From NCBI GenBank assembly GCA_039649115.1, contig JBBWZQ010000010.1, forward strand, positions 1 to 35,503: 35,503 nt of DNA. The letters run 5' to 3'. The stretch is from DATEJJ01 sp039649115. GTDB taxonomy: Bacteria; Actinomycetota; Actinomycetes; Mycobacteriales; Micromonosporaceae. Position 1 is the first letter of the stretch. Every line of letters starts with the position of its first letter. Below the pieces are notes generated by a model. The model was not told the origin of the DNA. It searched no databases and saw only the letters and a program-made list of their open reading frames with translations. The position numbers and the translations under genes are program-made. Shown piece by piece: positions 19,887 to 28,372 of the stretch.

Positions 19887-20860
19887 TGGAGACCATGACC
19901 ATCGGCAAGGCCCTGAACGCGGGCCTGCGCAGGGCGCTGGAGCACGACCCCAAGGTCCTGATCATGGGCGAGGACGTGGGCAAGCTGGGCGGTGTCTTCC
20001 GGATCACCGACGGCCTGCAGAAGGACTTCGGGGATGACCGGGTGATCGACACGCCGCTCGCCGAGTCCGGCATCGTCGGCACCGCGGTCGGCCTGGCCAT
20101 CCGCGGGTACCGGCCGGTCTGCGAGATCCAGTTCGACGGCTTCGTCTACCCCGCGTACAACCAGATCGTCTCCCAGGTCGCCAAGTACCACTTCCGCTCC
20201 AGTGGCAAGATCCGGCTGCCGATCGTCATCCGGATCCCGTTCGGCGGCGGTATCGGCGCGGTGGAGCACCACTCCGAGTCGCCCGAGGCCTACTTCGCGC
20301 ACACCGCCGGCCTGAAGGTCGTCGCGTGCGCCACGCCGCACGACGCGTACTGGATGATCCAGCAGGCGATCGCGTCGGACGACCCGATCATCTTCATGGA
20401 GCCGAAGCGCCGGTACTGGGAGAAGGGTTCGGTGGACCCGGCCGGTGCCGCGATCGACCTGCACCGAGCGCAGGTACTGCGCGAAGGGCGGGACGCGACC
20501 CTGGTGGCATACGGCCCGATGGTCCGCACCGTGCTCGACGCCGCGAACGCGGCCGAGGAGGACGGGCGCAGCCTGGAGGTGATCGACCTGCGCTCCCTGT
20601 CGCCCCTGGACCTGGAGCCGGTCTACGAGTCGGTACGCCGGACCGGCCGGCTGGTCGTCGTGCACGAGGCACCCTCCAACCTGGGCCTCGGTGCCGAGAT
20701 CGCGGCCCGGGTCACCGAGCGCTGCTTCTACTCGCTGGAGGCTCCGGTGCTCCGGGTCACCGGACCCAACGTCCCGTACCCGGCGGCGCGCCTGGAGGAG
20801 ACGTACCTGCCCGACCTGGACCGCGTCCTGGACGGCGTCGACCGGTCCTTCGGGTGGTGA
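19886..20860 (+). CDS. bkdB: Branched-chain 2-oxoacid dehydrogenase E1, beta subunit
   Basis: The 324-residue partner of BkdA; together they form an alpha2-beta2 E1. Signatures are GEDVGKLGGVFRITDGLQ, DTPLAESGIVGTAVGLAIRGYRPVCEIQFDGFVYPA and PFGGGIGAVEHHSESPEAYFAH. The last carries the active-site His pair. The C-terminal transketolase domain (VIDLRSLSPLDLEPV, VVHEAPSNLGLGAEIAA) is also complete. Length matches the family. The ATG shares its A with the bkdA stop (TGATG), so the subunits are translated in step. The end overlaps the bkdC start as GTGA. Confidence 0.95.
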   Translation: METMTIGKALNAGLRRALEHDPKVLIMGEDVGKLGGVFRITDGLQKDFGDDRVIDTPLAESGIVGTAVGLAIRGYRPVCEIQFDGFVYPAYNQIVSQVAKYHFRSSGKIRLPIVIRIPFGGGIGAVEHHSESPEAYFAHTAGLKVVACATPHDAYWMIQQAIASDDPIIFMEPKRRYWEKGSVDPAGAAIDLHRAQVLREGRDATLVAYGPMVRTVLDAANAAEEDGRSLEVIDLRSLSPLDLEPVYESVRRTGRLVVVHEAPSNLGLGAEIAARVTERCFYSLEAPVLRVTGPNVPYPAARLEETYLPDLDRVLDGVDRSFGW

Positions 20861-22176
20861 GCCGGGTGAGTGATCGGGTCAAGGAGTTCCGGCTACCCGA
20901 CCTGGGCGAAGGGCTGACCGAGGGCGAGATCCTCAAGTGGCTGGTGTCGGTCGGCGACACGATCGAGCTGAACCAGCCGATCGTCGAGGTGGAGACGGCG
21001 AAGGCGGCCGTCGAGATCCCGGCGAAGTGGGGCGGCCGGGTCAGCCAGATCTTCCACGCCGAGGGCACGACGGTCGAGGTCGGTACCCCCATCATCGCCA
21101 TCGACACGGACCCGGACGCGGCGCCGCCCGCCGCGTCCGACACGGACGCTGCCGCCACGGACGGCGAGACGCCGGGCGGCCGCACGCCGGTCCTCGTCGG
21201 CTACGGCCCGAAGACCGCGGCCGCCAAGCGCCGGCCCCGGATCTCGTCCACCCCTCCCCCCGCCGCGGTGGCCGCCGCCACTCCGGCTCCGGCTCCGGCC
21301 GCCGCTCCCGAACAGAGCGTGCGGGAGAACGGGGTGCTGGCCAAGCCGCCGGTCCGCAAGCTCGCGCGTGACCTGGGGGTCGACCTGGCGCAGCTGGTCG
21401 GCAGCGGACCACAGGGCTCGATCACGCGCGACGACGTCGAGTCCGCGTTGGCCGGGGCCGCACGGCCGACCGACCAGGTGGGCGAGCGGCGCATCCCGGT
21501 CAAGGGGATACGCAAGCTCACCGCCGAGAACATGGTGGCGAGCGCCTTCACCGCGCCGCACGTCACCGAGTTCCTGGCGGTCGACGTGACCCGCTCGGTG
21601 CGGGCACTCGACCGGATCAGGACACTCCCGCAGTGGCGTGACGCGCGGGTGTCGCCGCTGCTGATGGTCGCCAAGGCGGTGCTGCTCGCGATCGCCCGGC
21701 ACCCGATGGTCAACTCGTCGTGGGCCGGGTCGGACATCGTCGTCAAGGAGTACGTGAACCTCGGGATCGCGGCGGCCACCGACCGCGGGCTGGTGGTGCC
21801 CAACATCAAGGACGCGCACCGGCTGAGCCTGCGCGAGCTGGCCGACCGGCTGACCGACCTGGTGCAGACCGCGAAGGCGGGCAGGTCGTCACCGGCCGAC
21901 CTGGCCGGCGGCACGTTCACGATCACGAACGTGGGGGTGTTCGGGGTGGACTACGGGACCCCGATCCTGCCGCCCGGCGAGGCCGCGATCCTGGCGCTCG
22001 GCACGATCCGCGAGGCTCCCTGGGTACACAAGGGAAAGGTCAAGGTGCGGCACGTGACGACGCTGGGCCTCTCGTTCGACCACCGGATCATCGACGGCGA
22101 GCTGGGGTCGAGGTTCCTGCGCGACATCGGCGACTTCCTGACCGACCCGGAGGCCGCCCTGCTGGGGTGGGCCTGA
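20857..22176 (+). CDS. bkdC: Branched-chain 2-oxoacid dehydrogenase E2 (dihydrolipoyl acyltransferase)
   Basis: E2 forms the core of the complex and moves the acyl group from lipoate to CoA. The 439 residues contain one lipoyl domain (residues 1-90, modified Lys in ETAKAAVEI near 48) and an Ala/Pro linker. A peripheral-subunit-binding domain (KPPVRKLARDLGVDLAQLVG, then GPQGSITRDDV) follows, and then the catalytic domain. The last ends with FDHRIIDGELG (His and Asp of HxxxDG near 409-414). The start is GTG 20857 overlapping the bkdB stop; GTG 20866 is possible. No E3 (dihydrolipoamide dehydrogenase) gene is in the window, so E3 must be shared. A weak CCGCC/GGGCGG hairpin follows the stop. Confidence 0.95.
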   Translation: MSRVSDRVKEFRLPDLGEGLTEGEILKWLVSVGDTIELNQPIVEVETAKAAVEIPAKWGGRVSQIFHAEGTTVEVGTPIIAIDTDPDAAPPAASDTDAAATDGETPGGRTPVLVGYGPKTAAAKRRPRISSTPPPAAVAAATPAPAPAAAPEQSVRENGVLAKPPVRKLARDLGVDLAQLVGSGPQGSITRDDVESALAGAARPTDQVGERRIPVKGIRKLTAENMVASAFTAPHVTEFLAVDVTRSVRALDRIRTLPQWRDARVSPLLMVAKAVLLAIARHPMVNSSWAGSDIVVKEYVNLGIAAATDRGLVVPNIKDAHRLSLRELADRLTDLVQTAKAGRSSPADLAGGTFTITNVGVFGVDYGTPILPPGEAAILALGTIREAPWVHKGKVKVRHVTTLGLSFDHRIIDGELGSRFLRDIGDFLTDPEAALLGWA

Positions 22177-22288
22177 GTACCGCCGCCGGATCGGGCGGTG
22201 CGTCACGCGGGATATTCGCATTCCGGGTACGGTTGGGCACTGTCGCCCCGGCACGGCGCGCGCCGATCATGATCTCAGGAGGCTTCAG

Positions 22289-22984
22289 ATGACGTCCGAC
22301 GGCCCGTACCCGCCCGGCTGGCAGCCGGCGGAGGGCGCCGCGCAGTCGGGGCGCCCCGCGCAGGAAGGTTGGCCGCCCACGGCGCCATCCGCCTCCGGGG
22401 TGTACGGTCCGCCGCCCGGGGGCCCGGCGCCGGGGGCACCGCCGCCCGGGAGTTCCGGGCCTGGGGATCCGCCACCCACCTCCGCCGGTCGAGCCTCGGT
22501 GCCGAGCGGGCCGCCGGCTCCGACCTCCCCCGCCTGGAACCCGCCCGGTCCGGCCGGGCCCGCTGGCCCGACTCCCTACGGCGCCCCGCCGGGGACCTAC
22601 GGCAGCCCGCCCGGCGGGTACGGAACCGGGCCGGGCGTCTACGGCGGCGACCCGGGCGCGCCGGTGCCGGTGGCCCCGCCGCCCGCCAGGAACCGGCGCG
22701 GCCTGATCATCGGCCTGTCGATCGGCGCGGTCGCCCTGGTCGTCCTGGCAGCGGTGGGCATCACGCTGCTGCTGTCCTCCGGCAGCAACAGCTACCCGGT
22801 GGGCTCGTGCGTGAAGCAGTCCGGTGACAAGGCGGAGAAGGTGGACTGCGCGGCGACCGGTGCGTACTCGATCGTGGCGAAGGTCGACAAGCAGAGCGCC
22901 TGCCCCGACCCCAACCAGCCGTTCGTGGTGCTGCACCGCTCCGGCACGCCCAACCAGGTGCTCTGCCTCAAGCCGGCACACTGA
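22289..22984 (+). CDS. Single-pass membrane protein, Pro-rich inside, four-Cys domain outside
   Basis: A 231-residue protein. Residues 1-135 are Pro/Gly/Ala-rich with repeated GPP, PPG and YGxPPG units and likely disordered in the cytoplasm. A transmembrane helix (about 139-160, LIIGLSIGAVALVVLAAVGITLLL) follows RRG. The outer part of about 70 residues contains four cysteines (GSCVK, VDCAA, SACPD, VLCLK), enough for two disulfides, like LppU-type domains of actinomycetes. AGGAGG before the ATG is strong. The next gene encodes a thioredoxin-fold protein, which could act on these cysteines; this link is inferred from position. No known function. Confidence 0.75.
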   Translation: MTSDGPYPPGWQPAEGAAQSGRPAQEGWPPTAPSASGVYGPPPGGPAPGAPPPGSSGPGDPPPTSAGRASVPSGPPAPTSPAWNPPGPAGPAGPTPYGAPPGTYGSPPGGYGTGPGVYGGDPGAPVPVAPPPARNRRGLIIGLSIGAVALVVLAAVGITLLLSSGSNSYPVGSCVKQSGDKAEKVDCAATGAYSIVAKVDKQSACPDPNQPFVVLHRSGTPNQVLCLKPAH

Positions 22985-23150
22985 CCGTCCGGCGGCCGGA
23001 AACGGGCCGCTACCCCGAATACGACCCCCTGGCAGTACGAGGACCTCAAGACGCAGTACGAGGTGTTTCCGGAAGCCGGCGAGCCGGTGCGGGTACCCGG
23101 AGACATGTGCCGTGCTCGTCAAGGACCTCCGTCCCGGTAAGAATGGCGGA

Positions 23151-25004
23151 ATGTCGTCGACACCGTCCCGTCCCCGGACGCGGGTCCGGGCACCCGAGCT
23201 GACCGGACGCGGCTGGCTGAACACCGGCGGCCGGCGGCTGTCCATCAAGGACCTGCGCGGCAAGATCGTGCTGCTCGACTTCTGGACGTTCTGCTGCGTC
23301 AACTGCCTGCACGTGCTCGACGAGTTGCGGCCGCTGGAGGAGCGGTACGCGGACGTACTGGTCACCGTCGGCGTGCACTCGCCGAAGTTCGAGCACGAGA
23401 AAGAGCCGGGCGCGGTGGCGGCAGCGGTCGAGCGGTACGGCGTCACCCATCCCGTACTCGACGACCCGACACTGTCCACATGGGACCAGTACGCCGCGCG
23501 CGCCTGGCCGACGCTCGCCGTCGTCGACCCGGAGGGGTACGTGGTGGCGACCATGGCGGGCGAGGGGCACGCCGCCGGGCTGGCCGCGCTCGTCGACGAG
23601 CTCGTCGAACGGCACGAGGCAACTGGCACGCTGCGCCGCGGCGGCGGAGCCTACGTGCCCGAGCCGGCCGCGGACACGCCGCTGCGCTTTCCTGGCAAGG
23701 CGGTGCCCGCTGCGGCGGGAGGCTTCCTCGTATCGTCGTCGGCGCGGCACCAGATCGTCGCGCTCGCCTCGGACGCCGCAACGGTCGTGCGCCGGATCGG
23801 CTCGGGTGCGCGCGGGCACGAGGACGGACCCGCGGATCTGGCGCGCTTCGCCGAACCGCAGGGACTGTGCCTGCTGCCGCCGCACGTGGCGGAGGTCGCC
23901 GGGTACGAGCTGCTGGTCGCGGACACGGCCAACCACCTGCTGCGCGGGGTACGGCTGGCGGACGGCACGGTGAGCACCGTCGCCGGTACCGGCCGGCAGT
24001 GGCGCGGCGGCCCGGAGGGGTACGTCGCCGACCCGCACGCGCACGACGCGCTCGCCGTGGACATGTCCTCGCCCTGGGACCTGGCCTGGTACCAGGACCG
24101 CGTGATCGTCGCCATGGCCGGCATCCACCAGCTCTGGTGGTTCGACCCGGTCAAGCGGACCGCCGGTGTCTACGCGGGGACGACCGTCGAGTCGTTGCGG
24201 GACGGCCCGCTCGACGAGGTCTGGATGGCGCAGCCCTCGGGCCTGTCCGTGTCCGGCGACCGGCTCTGGATCGCGGACAGCGAGTCCTCGGCGGTGCGCT
24301 GGGTCGAGGACGGCCGGATGCACACCGCCGTGGGCCAGGGGCTGTTCGACTTCGGCCTGATGGACGGACCCGCTGAGCAGGCGCTGCTGCAGCACCCCCT
24401 GGGCCTGCACGCGATGCCGGACGGCTCGGTGCTGGTGGCCGACACGTACAACGGCGCGCTCCGGCGCCTCGCCGGCGGGGTGGTCAGCACGCTCGTCACG
24501 GGTCTGGACGAGCCGAGCGACGTGCTGGTCACGCCGGACGGCGAGGTGTTCGTCGTGGAGTCCGGCGCGCACCGGCTCATCCCGGTGGCGATGACGCCGA
24601 CACAGGCGCCGGGCAGCCGCATGCGCACCCAGCGGCCGGTGACCGTCCTGGCCCCCGGTACCGTCGAACTGGATGTGATCTTCACGCCCGCACCCGGGCA
24701 GAAGCTGGACGACTCGTTCGGCGAGCCGGCCTGGCTCGAGGTGTCGGCGTCGCCCCCGGCGCTGCTGCGCGGCGGCGCGGGGCGCGGCACCGGCCTGCGC
24801 CGGGAGCTGGTGCTCGCGCCGGACGCGGGTGACGGGGTGCTGCAGGTGGTCGCCCAGGTGGCCACGTGCGACGCGGAGGGCGGCCATCCGGCCTGCCACC
24901 TGACCCGCCAGGACTGGGGGGTACCGGTGCGGGTGGCGCCGGACGGCAGCGCCCGCCTGCCGTTGGTGCTCCGCGGGCTGGACGACAACCAGCGGGACGG
25001 CTAG
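23151..25004 (+). CDS. Thioredoxin-like / NHL-repeat protein
   Basis: A 617-residue protein with a thioredoxin fold at about 15-160 (IVLLDFWTFCCVNCLHVLDELRPLEERY; redox pair C49-V-N-C52). A beta-propeller of NHL repeats (about 190-480: LVADTANHLLRGVRLADGTVSTVAGTG, LWIADSESSAVRWVEDGR, VLVADTYNGALRRLAGG) and a C-terminal beta domain follow. The same domain order is seen in NHLRC2-type proteins of bacteria and animals. No signal peptide is visible, so it is probably cytoplasmic. The role is not established; a thiol-disulfide or peroxide role is plausible. ATG 23151 has AAGAAT six bases upstream and may be leaderless; the frame is open back to 22824 without support. Confidence 0.88.
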   Translation: MSSTPSRPRTRVRAPELTGRGWLNTGGRRLSIKDLRGKIVLLDFWTFCCVNCLHVLDELRPLEERYADVLVTVGVHSPKFEHEKEPGAVAAAVERYGVTHPVLDDPTLSTWDQYAARAWPTLAVVDPEGYVVATMAGEGHAAGLAALVDELVERHEATGTLRRGGGAYVPEPAADTPLRFPGKAVPAAAGGFLVSSSARHQIVALASDAATVVRRIGSGARGHEDGPADLARFAEPQGLCLLPPHVAEVAGYELLVADTANHLLRGVRLADGTVSTVAGTGRQWRGGPEGYVADPHAHDALAVDMSSPWDLAWYQDRVIVAMAGIHQLWWFDPVKRTAGVYAGTTVESLRDGPLDEVWMAQPSGLSVSGDRLWIADSESSAVRWVEDGRMHTAVGQGLFDFGLMDGPAEQALLQHPLGLHAMPDGSVLVADTYNGALRRLAGGVVSTLVTGLDEPSDVLVTPDGEVFVVESGAHRLIPVAMTPTQAPGSRMRTQRPVTVLAPGTVELDVIFTPAPGQKLDDSFGEPAWLEVSASPPALLRGGAGRGTGLRRELVLAPDAGDGVLQVVAQVATCDAEGGHPACHLTRQDWGVPVRVAPDGSARLPLVLRGLDDNQRDG

Positions 25005-25011
25005 CGACCGG

Positions 25012-25764
25012 CTAGCGGGCGAACGGCAGGACCGGCACGCGGGCCTCGGCCAGGCCCGACCGGACCGCGTGGGCCAGCGTCGCGGCCCCGGGCGTGTCCC
25101 CGTGCACGCACAGCGACTCGATCCCGGTCGGCACGACCGTACCGTCGATCGCCAGCACCTCGCCGCGCGTCGCCATGCGTACCGCCCGGGCCACCACCTC
25201 GTCCCGGTTGGTGACCAGGGCACCCGGTGCCGAGCGGGGCACCAGGGCGCCGGAGGGCAGGTACCCGCGATCGGCGAAGCCCTCCCGCACCGCGCGCAGG
25301 CCGGCCCGCTCGGCCAGGCGCAGCAGCGCGGAGCCGGGCAGCCCGAGCACCGCGAGCGTGAGGTCGTACTCGACGATCGCGGTGACGACCGCGGCCGCCT
25401 GGGCCTCGTCCGTGACGGTCGCGTTGTACAGCGCGCCGTGCGGCTTGACGTACTTCACGCGGGTGCCGGCGACCCGCGCGAACCCGTCCAGGGCGGCGAT
25501 CTGGTACAGCAGGTCGTCGCGCAGCTCGTCCGGGTCGTAGTCGATGCGCCGCCGGCCGAACCCGGCCAGGTCCCGGTAACCGACCTGGGCGCCGATGGTG
25601 ACGCCGCCGGAACAGGCCACGGTGCACACGCGCCGCATCGTGTGCGGGTCGCCCGCGTGGAATCCGCAGGCGACGTTCGCACTGGTGATCACGTCGAGCA
25701 GGGCTTCGTCGTCGCCGAGGCGCCAGATGCCGAATCCCTCGCCGAGGTCAGCGTTGAGGTCCAC
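25012..25764 (-). CDS. pxpA: 5-oxoprolinase subunit PxpA (LamB/YcsF family)
   Basis: PxpA, with PxpB and PxpC, cleaves 5-oxoproline (pyroglutamate) to glutamate using ATP. The 250-residue protein shows the family motifs VDLNADLGEGFG at the start, SANVACGFHAGDP, VKPHGALYNA and GAQVGYRDLAGFGRRRID. The long frame opens at 25800, but GTG 25764 gives the family's exact N-terminus. It is the last gene of pxpB-pxpC-pxpA, and its start lies inside the end of pxpC (17-base overlap), so translation is probably coupled. Confidence 0.94.
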   Translation of the reverse strand: MDLNADLGEGFGIWRLGDDEALLDVITSANVACGFHAGDPHTMRRVCTVACSGGVTIGAQVGYRDLAGFGRRRIDYDPDELRDDLLYQIAALDGFARVAGTRVKYVKPHGALYNATVTDEAQAAAVVTAIVEYDLTLAVLGLPGSALLRLAERAGLRAVREGFADRGYLPSGALVPRSAPGALVTNRDEVVARAVRMATRGEVLAIDGTVVPTGIESLCVHGDTPGAATLAHAVRSGLAEARVPVLPFAR

Positions 25765-26602
25765 AGAACCGAACGGTAGTGCCCGGCCGCGCCTGGGCAA
25801 GCAGAAACACGTCGGCCGGGTGCACCACGGCGATGACCGGGTACCCGCCGGTGGTCGGGTGGTCGGCGAGGAAGACCAGCGGCTGGCCGTCGGCGGGCAC
25901 CTGGACCGCGCCCAGCGAGAGCCCTTCGCTGGGCAGTTCCCCGCAGACCCGGCGGGCCAGCGCGGGGCCGGACAGCCGGGCGCCGATCCGGTTGCTCACC
26001 GGGGAGAGGGTGTACGGCTGCCGGTGCAGCGTGCCGAGCGCGTCGCCGGTGAACCAGTCGTCGCGCGGGCCTGGCCGCACCCGGAGCTCCAGTGTGGATG
26101 GTGGGGCCGACCACGGTGTCGAGTCCACTGTGGAGACGCGGCCGGCCCGCGGGCCGAGCGGCAGGACCATCCCGTCCCGCAGGGGTGGCGGCCCCAGCCC
26201 GCAGAGCGTGTCCGTGCTGCGGCTGCCGAGCACGGCGGGTACCGCGATGCCGCCGTCGACGGCCAGGTAGCTACGCACCCCGTACCGGGCCGGTGCCACG
26301 CGCACCGTCGCCCCCGCGGGTACCGGCACCGGTGCGCCGAAGCCGGCCGGCCGGTCCGCGACAGTCAGGTCGGCGGCGGCGCCGGCCAGCGCGACGGTGG
26401 CGGCGCGCCCGAACCGCAGCGCGCAGCCGGACAGCGTCACCTCCAGTCCCGCCGCGCCCTCCGGGTTGCCCACCAGCCGGTTGGCCAGCCGCAGCGCGGG
26501 CTGGTCCAGCGCGCCGGACCGGGGTACGCCCAGGTGCGCGAGGCCCGGCCGGCCCAGGTCCTGGACGGTGGTCAGCACGCCGGCGTCGAGTACCTCGATC
26601 AC
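25748..26602 (-). CDS. pxpC: 5-oxoprolinase subunit PxpC (biotin-dependent carboxyltransferase-like)
   Basis: A 284-residue protein of the AHS2/KipA family. Motifs are VIEVLDAGVLTTVQDLGRPGLAHLGVPRSGALD at the start, NRLVGNPEGAAGLEVTLSGC, RSYLAVDGGIAVPAVLGSRST, and near the end DGQPLVFLADHPTTGGYPVIAVV. It forms the oxoproline-phosphorylating part with PxpB. The GTG overlaps the pxpB stop as GTGA. The upstream extension of the frame to 27169 is antisense noise over pxpB. The end overlaps the pxpA start. Confidence 0.93.
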   Translation of the reverse strand: MIEVLDAGVLTTVQDLGRPGLAHLGVPRSGALDQPALRLANRLVGNPEGAAGLEVTLSGCALRFGRAATVALAGAAADLTVADRPAGFGAPVPVPAGATVRVAPARYGVRSYLAVDGGIAVPAVLGSRSTDTLCGLGPPPLRDGMVLPLGPRAGRVSTVDSTPWSAPPSTLELRVRPGPRDDWFTGDALGTLHRQPYTLSPVSNRIGARLSGPALARRVCGELPSEGLSLGAVQVPADGQPLVFLADHPTTGGYPVIAVVHPADVFLLAQARPGTTVRFCGPQR

Positions 26603-27219
26603 GGCGCGAGGACCCGGAAGCGGACCCGGGTGCCGGGCGACAGGAGCGCGGGCGGTTGTCTGTCCACATCGAACAGTGGGACGTCGGTGCGGCCGATGAG
26701 CAGCCAGCCGCCGGGCGAGGCACTCGGGTACACGCCGGTGTACGGGCCGGCCAGGGCGACACTCCCGGCCGGTACCCGCGGGCGCGGGCTGGCCAGCCTC
26801 GGCACGGTGCGCGCCAGGCCGGTCAGGTACGCGAAGCCGGGCGCGAAGCCACAGAAGGCCACCTGGAACTCGGTGGCGACGTGCAGCGCTGCCACGGCGC
26901 CGACGGACATGTCCCAGTGCTCGGCGACCCGTGGCAGGTCCACCCCGTCGTACACCATCGGGATTTCGACGAGCCCGGCCCCGGCGGAGTCGGCGGCGGC
27001 CGGTGGTGGCCAGCCACTGATGCGCTCGGCAAGGCCTGGCGGGTCGTCGACGCCGTCCAGGAGCACGGTCGCCGCGCCCGGCACGATCTCGGTCGCGGCC
27101 AGGTCGCCGCGCTCGCGGCGGCGCCACAGGTCGGCGCGCCAGGCCCGCGCCTCCTCGGCGGACGCGCACTCCAGCAGCAGCGCCGACCAGCCCACGATCC
27201 TCAGCCGCACCTTCGCCAT
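26599..27219 (-). CDS. pxpB: 5-oxoprolinase subunit PxpB (KipI-like)
   Basis: A 206-residue AHS1/KipI-family protein, partner of PxpC. Motifs are VEIPMVYDGVDLPRVAEHWDMS, FQVAFCGFAPGFAYLTGL, PRLASPRPRVPAGSVALAGPYTGVYPSASPGGWLLIGRT, and PGTRVRFRVL at the end. In Bacillus the relative KipI inhibits a sporulation kinase, but here it is linked to pxpA and pxpC, so the metabolic role is preferred. The start may be ATG 27219 (used) or ATG 27243. It diverges from trhA across a region of repeated GTAACCTA motifs. Confidence 0.9.
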   Translation of the reverse strand: MAKVRLRIVGWSALLLECASAEEARAWRADLWRRRERGDLAATEIVPGAATVLLDGVDDPPGLAERISGWPPPAAADSAGAGLVEIPMVYDGVDLPRVAEHWDMSVGAVAALHVATEFQVAFCGFAPGFAYLTGLARTVPRLASPRPRVPAGSVALAGPYTGVYPSASPGGWLLIGRTDVPLFDVDRQPPALLSPGTRVRFRVLAP

Positions 27220-27243
27220 CTTCCCAACTAAGCCCTTACCCAT

Positions 27244-27270
27244 CGGTAACCTACGGTGCCGTAACCTATG
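27244..27270. promoter_or_regulatory. Shared promoter/operator region of pxpB and trhA
   Basis: Two direct copies of GTAACCTA (27246-27253 and 27261-27268) flank the near-palindrome TACGG-TG-CCGTA (27252-27263). On the plus strand TAACCT (27262-27267) lies six bases before GTG 27274, as for a leaderless message of trhA. On the minus strand TAGGTT (27253-27248) lies just before the upstream pxpB ATG. TACGG-N2-CCGTA palindromes are typical of TetR-type operators, but no such regulator gene is nearby. Confidence 0.5.
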
Positions 27271-27975
27271 GGGGTGACGACGACAGTACCCGGCGCGTCC
27301 GGCTCCACCCGGCTGCGCCCGATCGACCTCGGCAAGCCCCGGATGCGAGGACTTCTGCACGCCTACGCGTTCTTCGTCGCGCTGGTCTGCGGCGTCGTGC
27401 TGACCACCCTGGCCGCCACCGTCACCGGCCGCGACCGCGTCGCGGCCGTCACCAGTTGCCTCGTCTACAGCCTCACCGTCTGCGGGCTGTTCGGGATCAG
27501 CGCGCTGTACCACCGCCGGATCTGGTCACCTCGGGGATACAAGGTGATGCGGCGGCTGGACCACTCCATGATCTTCCTATTCATCGCCGGCACGTACACG
27601 CCATTCTCGGTGCTGCTGCTGCCGCACGGGAAGGCGGTCGTGATCCTGTCGATCGTCTGGGGTGGCGCGATCCTCGGCGTCATCATGAAAATGATTTACC
27701 CACATGCTCCCCGCTGGCTGTCCGCGCCGCTGTACATCGCGCTGGGCTGGGTGGCGGTCGGCGTCCTGCCGGACATCCTGCGCCTGGGCGGGGCGGCCGC
27801 CTTCGTCCTGCTGCTCGCCGGTGGCGCGGCATACACCACGGGCGCTGTCTTCTACGCGCTGCGCCGGCCCAACCCGTGGCCGACCACCTTCGGCCACCAC
27901 GAGTTCTTCCACGCCTGCACCCTCGTCGCGGCCCTCTGCCACCACGTCGCCATCTACTTCGCCGTGTTCCGCTGA
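27268..27975 (+). CDS. trhA: Hemolysin III family membrane protein (TrhA/YqfA)
   Basis: A 235-residue protein of the PAQR-like hemolysin III family, seven predicted transmembrane helices. Signature residues are GISALYHRR, RRLDHSMIFLFIAGTYTPF and GHHEFFHACTLVAALCHH; these His and Asp residues bind zinc in the related adiponectin receptors. In bacteria the family is tied to membrane energetics and fluidity control. The start may be ATG 27268, or GTG 27274 for a leaderless message. A perfect hairpin terminator begins at the stop codon. Despite the name, no hemolysin role should be assumed. Confidence 0.92.
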   Translation: MGVTTTVPGASGSTRLRPIDLGKPRMRGLLHAYAFFVALVCGVVLTTLAATVTGRDRVAAVTSCLVYSLTVCGLFGISALYHRRIWSPRGYKVMRRLDHSMIFLFIAGTYTPFSVLLLPHGKAVVILSIVWGGAILGVIMKMIYPHAPRWLSAPLYIALGWVAVGVLPDILRLGGAAAFVLLLAGGAAYTTGAVFYALRRPNPWPTTFGHHEFFHACTLVAALCHHVAIYFAVFR

Positions 27976-28003
27976 ACGGGCGCCCTGTTCGAGGGCGCCC
28001 GTT
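27975..28003 (+). terminator. Hairpin terminator of trhA
   Basis: AACGGGCGCCCT (27975-27986) pairs perfectly with AGGGCGCCCGTT (27992-28003) over a GTTCG loop, starting in the last base of the trhA stop codon. The convergent gene at 28031 ends close by, so it may serve both. Few T residues follow (CTT), as is usual in high-GC actinomycetes. Confidence 0.88.
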
Positions 28004-28030
28004 CTTCGGGGATGCGGTACGGAGGATGCG

Positions 28031-28288
28031 TCAGTACCGGCGCTCCGGCGGGACGATCGGTTCGTCCGACTCGACGTACCGTTCGCGCTCCACGGATACC
28101 GGGTTGGTGGTCGTGACCTGGCGGCGGCGGTTGCTCCAGAACCAGAGGGTCAGGATCAGGCCGGCCAGGCCGGCCACCATCAGGACCCAACCCACCACGC
28201 GCAGGTCCAGCCAGCCCACCTGGATATGCACCGCCCAGGCCAGGATCGCGCCGAGCGCGATCAGGAAGATGCTTCCGCCGATGCCCAC
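28031..28288 (-). CDS. DUF6458 family small membrane protein, copy 1
   Basis: An 85-residue protein beginning GIGGSIFLIALGAILAWAV (first helix), then HIQVGWLDLRVVGWVLMVAGLAGLILTLWFWSNRRR (second helix and basic cap). The tail is charged and ends VPPERRY. The helix-hairpin pattern with WLDL-VVGWVLM is the DUF6458 signature; no function is known. GTG 28288 has GAGGAGGG upstream. A close paralogue lies at 28893-29183, with sixA between the two. Confidence 0.85.
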   Translation of the reverse strand: MGIGGSIFLIALGAILAWAVHIQVGWLDLRVVGWVLMVAGLAGLILTLWFWSNRRRQVTTTNPVSVERERYVESDEPIVPPERRY

Positions 28289-28372
28289 GGTGCCCTCCTC
28301 TTGGTCACAAGTGCGGGACTCTTTCGGGTGGGTACCCAACGCAGAAGGGCGATAATCCGGCAGGCTGTGCCC

